From Bacteroidales bacterium (GTDB lineage: Bacteria > Bacteroidota > Bacteroidia > Bacteroidales > WCHB1-69): 47,265 nucleotides of DNA. How positions within the stretch are numbered: position 1 is the first letter of the stretch; each line of letters starts with the position of its first letter. This document shows, piece after piece, positions 44,583 to 47,265 of the stretch. The notes under the pieces are model-generated. The model worked only from the letters and a program-made list of their open reading frames with translations. It had not been told where the DNA came from and did no database searches. A program made the translations under genes and the position numbers. The stretch spans positions 1 to 47,265 of the forward strand of contig JAFXSR010000066.1 in the NCBI GenBank assembly GCA_017525505.1, read 5' to 3'.

Positions 44583-44840
44583 TTATTTCTTTATCACCGC
44601 CTTTATAGGATTGAGGAACTTGTCCAGCAAGCGCATGTCATCGGTGATGATCTCTGCCGTGCCAGTCATCTCCTGACTGAAAATCAATTCCTTGCCGTAA
44701 GTGGTGATTAACTTTGCCGGGAATTCCACCTCAAGCATATAGGCTTTTGTGTTTTCATCCACTTGTACAGGCACCAGCGAGATGTTCCGTATGTTTACCT
44801 TGACCATACCATACTCCAGATAGGGAAATATGCAGTTATT
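44583..44840 (-). pseudogene. C-terminal remnant of an HlyD-family secretion protein
   Basis: The minus strand encodes IFPYLEYGMVKVNIRNISLV, continuing to SQEMTGTAEIITDDMRLLDK. This is the typical end of HlyD-type periplasmic adaptors that work with peptidase-containing ABC exporters. Only about 85 residues remain, so about 300 N-terminal residues are absent. Upstream of IFPY the frame no longer resembles HlyD, and another gene begins 40 bp away. An ATG at 44807 could start a 74-residue product, but this would lack the coiled coil and lipoyl domains. It is probably a relic left by recombination. Confidence 0.8.
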
Positions 44841-44878
44841 ACAAAGACAGAGCCGAGTTCCGTCTTAGATGTGATTTT

Positions 44879-45229
44879 CTACTTTTTTTTTTTACTATTT
44901 TTCAAATAAAACAATTTTTCGAAATGTTTTCGTGTTATCCATACAAAACAGATTATGATAAACAAAACAATAAAAAAAGAAATAATCTCCACTATGGATT
45001 CAGATAAATCTGTGAATCTCAACAATGCAAAATTAAAACCCTGAAAGCCTGTGATGCAGTTAACACCGATAATTGCTGTTGCTATGTATTGTTTTGGGGA
45101 AAGAATAAATTGTTCATAACTTTCATGATTGTTCTTTGCATATATTATTCTTTTAATCCAATAATAAAGAAAAAAAGAAAGAAAATAAAGACTAAAAAAT
45201 ACTATTGTCATTGTTGGTAAATTTATCAC
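44879..45229 (-). CDS. Small membrane protein, unknown function
   Basis: The 116-residue protein has three hydrophobic helices (MTIVFFSLYFLSFFLYYWI, YIATAIIGVNCITGFQGF, IVEIISFFIVLFIIICFVWI) and a Lys-rich tail (NSKKKK), which predicts a cytosolic C-terminus. It starts 6 bp after the stop of the lipoprotein gene and must be co-transcribed with it. A size and topology like bacteriocin immunity proteins, next to a glycine-zipper lipoprotein, is suggestive but not proof. Confidence 0.7.
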   Translation of the reverse strand: MINLPTMTIVFFSLYFLSFFLYYWIKRIIYAKNNHESYEQFILSPKQYIATAIIGVNCITGFQGFNFALLRFTDLSESIVEIISFFIVLFIIICFVWITRKHFEKLFYLKNSKKKK

Positions 45230-45235
45230 GTTATT

Positions 45236-46072
45236 TTAGTTGGAAGTTTCTGTTGCAACAGCTTCTGCCGCACCAGCCACAGAAGCAATTATGCCATCTA
45301 CAGTGGCAGTCCCTAATACAACTCCAATTGCTCCCGCGACTCCTCCTGCTGCCGCTCCCGCAGCCACTTTGCCAGTCAATACTGCATCTGCAATCCCACA
45401 TACAGCACCTATTGCGTCAGCTTTAACCACTTTTTTCCCGATTCTTTGATACCATCCTGGTTTTTTTTCACCAGAAAAAAGTGAGATTGAAAAAACGCAA
45501 CTATGTTTGGCTATGCTTGTCGTCAAAAGAACTATGCGTTTTTCATCATCGCCTATGTTTTTATCATTTAGTATCTCATATTCAAATCCACTGATAAATG
45601 ATAATAAAGATTCCGCATCTTCTTCATATTGAATATGGTTAAATAACCTTTGTAGTTGTGTCTCTTGAAAAGAGGTTAATTCTAATGGTCTAAATACCTC
45701 TTGGTGAAAGTTAATTTCTTGTTCAGACATAATAAATAGAAAGTCTTCCTGAGAAAAAAAATTTGCGCATTCCCTAAATGTGGAAATCCATTCCTCCACC
45801 GTGTAAAAAGGATGTATCTTTTCAATGTGTGAAGCCGTGAAACAAACTGAAAAATCAACAATTTCGGACATATCCTCAAAAAAGTCTTTTTTTCGGGCTT
45901 CCTCCATTGCTAAATTATGAAGTTCACCGTATATATCATAAGGATTTGATATTGCACATTTAGCATGAGATTCGTTTTTTTTCGAAATATCTAAGTTGCT
46001 TTCTTTATTACAAGAAATAAAAAAACATGTCGCTACAACAGCCATTAGCAAAATATATATTATCTTTTTCAT
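45236..46072 (-). CDS. Lipoprotein with C-terminal glycine-zipper region
   Basis: The 278-residue protein has a lipoprotein signal (MKKIIYILLMAVVATCFFISC, Cys21). A helical middle of about 180 residues follows with no recognised family. The C-terminal 75 residues, after KKPGWYQRIGKKVVKADA, are Ala/Gly-rich with GxxxG spacing (GKVAAGAAAGGVAGAIGVVLG, shown up to 21 only in part: AAGAAAGGVAGAIGVVLG), typical of helices that pack tightly in membranes, as in glycine-zipper and bacteriocin-like peptides. The AT-rich composition differs from the housekeeping genes, which suggests acquisition. It forms an operon with the small membrane protein. Confidence 0.75.
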   Translation of the reverse strand: MKKIIYILLMAVVATCFFISCNKESNLDISKKNESHAKCAISNPYDIYGELHNLAMEEARKKDFFEDMSEIVDFSVCFTASHIEKIHPFYTVEEWISTFRECANFFSQEDFLFIMSEQEINFHQEVFRPLELTSFQETQLQRLFNHIQYEEDAESLLSFISGFEYEILNDKNIGDDEKRIVLLTTSIAKHSCVFSISLFSGEKKPGWYQRIGKKVVKADAIGAVCGIADAVLTGKVAAGAAAGGVAGAIGVVLGTATVDGIIASVAGAAEAVATETSN

Positions 46073-46193
46073 TGTATTATCGTTTTGTTTGTTACCAAAT
46101 ATTTTTTTGTTGTCACCCTATCGCAAAAAACATTATTTTTGCCATCGGATTTCTTGTGCCATCGCATGACAAACATCACGATATACCGACCTA

Positions 46194-46302
46194 AGGTGCT
46201 TGTGAGCAGGGAAAATCGGTTTTAGGTTCCCGCCCATGGCGATTTCCCTGCGGGGCACCTGTTTCCATCCTGCCAACGGCCATACGCACAACGATTGGCA
46301 GG
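46194..46302. ncRNA. Two tandem stable hairpins, candidate structured RNA or REP element
   Basis: Hairpin 1: AGGTGC (46194-46199) with GCACCT (46255-46260), and inside it GCAGGGAAAATCG (46206-46218) with CGATTTCCCTGC (46240-46251). Hairpin 2: CCTGCCAA (46269-46276) with TTGGCAGG (46295-46302). Both are GC-rich islands in AT-rich DNA within the 413-bp gap 46073-46485. The strand and function are unknown, and no T run follows either hairpin. Confidence 0.4.
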
Positions 46303-46485
46303 ACTTTATGCCAGAAAATTGTTTTTACCTAATCTGTAAATACTGTTCCATCTTCTCATCTCTATCATATTCATTACATTAAACCAGCTGTTAGTTATAA
46401 AAAACAATGAACATTTTTAGTCCGTAGTTTAATTAGCACATTAGCACATTAACTAATTAGCACATTTCTTTAATCCTGTAATCAC

Positions 46486-46986
46486 TTAATCATTAGCAAA
46501 CGCTGCCCGCTCACTGTAATACAACCCATTGAGGGTAAATTGCAGAGTGCTGCTGTCACGATACACCAGCTGGGCGGGGATGTTCAGCCACACCTCGTTG
46601 TTCTTCTCATCATACTCCACGAACAACGATCTCGACGGCATGTTGAAGAAGTCCTGATCTGTCAAACCAAAGGTGTCGATGGTAGTGGCGGTGAAAAATG
46701 CGCCATCCTGTTGAAGGAGAACAGCTGCAGAGGAAGCACAATAGTGCCCATCTCCCATACAGTCAAAATGCCTCATTTTTCCATGGTACAAAACACAGCC
46801 GGGACAATTTTTCCCGTCGTGCCCGATTTGGCACAAGAGAATAGCTGTGGATGCTGTTTTGCCGTCTGAAGGAATAACCTCGACCCTGTTGAGCAAGAGA
46901 TGGCTCTCCCCGACATTCTTGTCTTTCTCGCATGCGCCAAGCAGCAGCACAATTGAGAGCCCTGTCAATGTCAATAATTTTTTCAT
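46486..46986 (-). CDS. Cysteine-containing lipoprotein, unknown function
   Basis: The 166-residue protein has a lipoprotein signal with lipobox LLGAC (Cys19). The middle holds six cysteines (LLCQIGHDGKNCPGCVLYHG, then HFDCMGDGHYCAS), which could form disulfides in the envelope or bind metal. The C-terminal part is beta-rich (NNEVWLNIPAQLVYRDSSTL). I do not recognise the family. It stands alone on the minus strand, about 410 bp upstream of the glycine-zipper lipoprotein. Satellite words lie just past its stop. Confidence 0.7.
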   Translation of the reverse strand: MKKLLTLTGLSIVLLLGACEKDKNVGESHLLLNRVEVIPSDGKTASTAILLCQIGHDGKNCPGCVLYHGKMRHFDCMGDGHYCASSAAVLLQQDGAFFTATTIDTFGLTDQDFFNMPSRSLFVEYDEKNNEVWLNIPAQLVYRDSSTLQFTLNGLYYSERAAFAND

Positions 46987-47057
46987 TATATTTTGATTTT
47001 GATGTTATTTTGTCACTCTTTAGATGACAAAAATATCAATAATCGCCGGACATTTTT

Positions 47058-47206
47058 ATACCCCAAACCATAAATGTGTTCCCCCACGCCAAAAATATGA
47101 TGCCTGAAAAACATATTTATTTGATTATAAATGTTTTAAATACAATGAATTTTATTACCCCAAAAGCAGAATTTTGGGGTATTAAAATATCGTGGGGGAA
47201 TAACAC
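47058..47206. repeat. Nested inverted repeats at the window end
   Basis: TACCCCAAAA (47156-47165) and TTTTGGGGTA (47172-47181) form a perfect hairpin. Outside it, GTGTTCCCCCACG (47076-47088) is matched by CGTGGGGGAATAACAC (47191-47206) with a 3-bp insertion. TATACCCCAAAC at 47058 is a third relative. The rest of 46987-47265 has no gene; this may be the control region of a gene beyond the window. Confidence 0.6.
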
Positions 47207-47265
47207 ACCTTCAACTTCTTCCCCTACATGTTAAGAGTAAACAAACAGCTTACGCAGTCTTTGGA

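Overview
The window is a chromosomal segment from a Bacteroidetes bacterium, most likely an uncultured gut- or rumen-type member of the Bacteroidales. The evidence is promoters of the Bacteroidetes type (TAnnTTTG at -7), a type IX secretion (T9SS) C-terminal sorting domain on a broken S8 protease, a SusC-like TonB-dependent receptor with a carboxypeptidase-like leader domain, a 570-residue LysS with the Bacteroidetes C-terminal extension, a bifunctional-nuclease/UVR protein and a DUF7935-type protein. This placement rests on family knowledge; no database search was possible.

Layout. 1-15.5 kb is mostly housekeeping: the 3' part of ahcY; an hppA - outer-membrane protein - waaA operon; a decayed T9SS-type subtilase; a lipoprotein; a leftward nupG-like - bifunctional nuclease - MATE group; lysS; tRNA-Leu(CAA); and an AAA/DUF4143 ATPase preceded by three phased direct repeats. 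15.6-24.6 kb is a single leftward gene for a 3016-residue secreted protein with a collagen-like stretch, five FISUMP domains and twenty ~47-residue Cys-containing repeats. 24.9-35.2 kb is a tightly packed rightward operon: membrane-bound AraC regulator, zinc-ribbon protein, transmembrane Ser/Thr kinase, four-module AAA+ ATPase, zinc-ribbon/FHA protein and PP2C phosphatase. 35.3-37.7 kb holds two leftward membrane proteins that converge on this operon. 37.9-42.6 kb is a TonB-dependent receptor, a DUF7935-like protein and glutamine synthetase. 42.6-47.3 kb is repeat-rich, with a TrmN6-like methyltransferase, an HlyD remnant, and lipoprotein and membrane-protein genes of unknown role.

The most interesting part is 15.6-37.7 kb, which I read as one system. 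The promoters of the giant surface protein and of the membrane-protein pair, 13 kb apart, share the same 21-22 bp direct repeat at nearly the same distance (26 and 25 bp) from a TATTTTTG box. The gene beside the giant protein encodes an AraC-type regulator, a class that often binds direct repeats of this spacing. The operon contains a complete Thr-phosphorylation circuit: kinase (writer), FHA (reader) and PP2C (eraser), together with a CbbX/SpoVK-like AAA machine and zinc ribbons in three proteins. The kinase N-terminus carries six Thr-x-x-Pro-Gln repeats, and the FHA protein carries the same TIRP core, which suggests a phospho-Thr docking code.

Intergenic DNA is unusually rich in dispersed palindromes and short AT-rich satellites. 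Several are described separately as candidate mobile or REP-like elements, RNA structures or operators.
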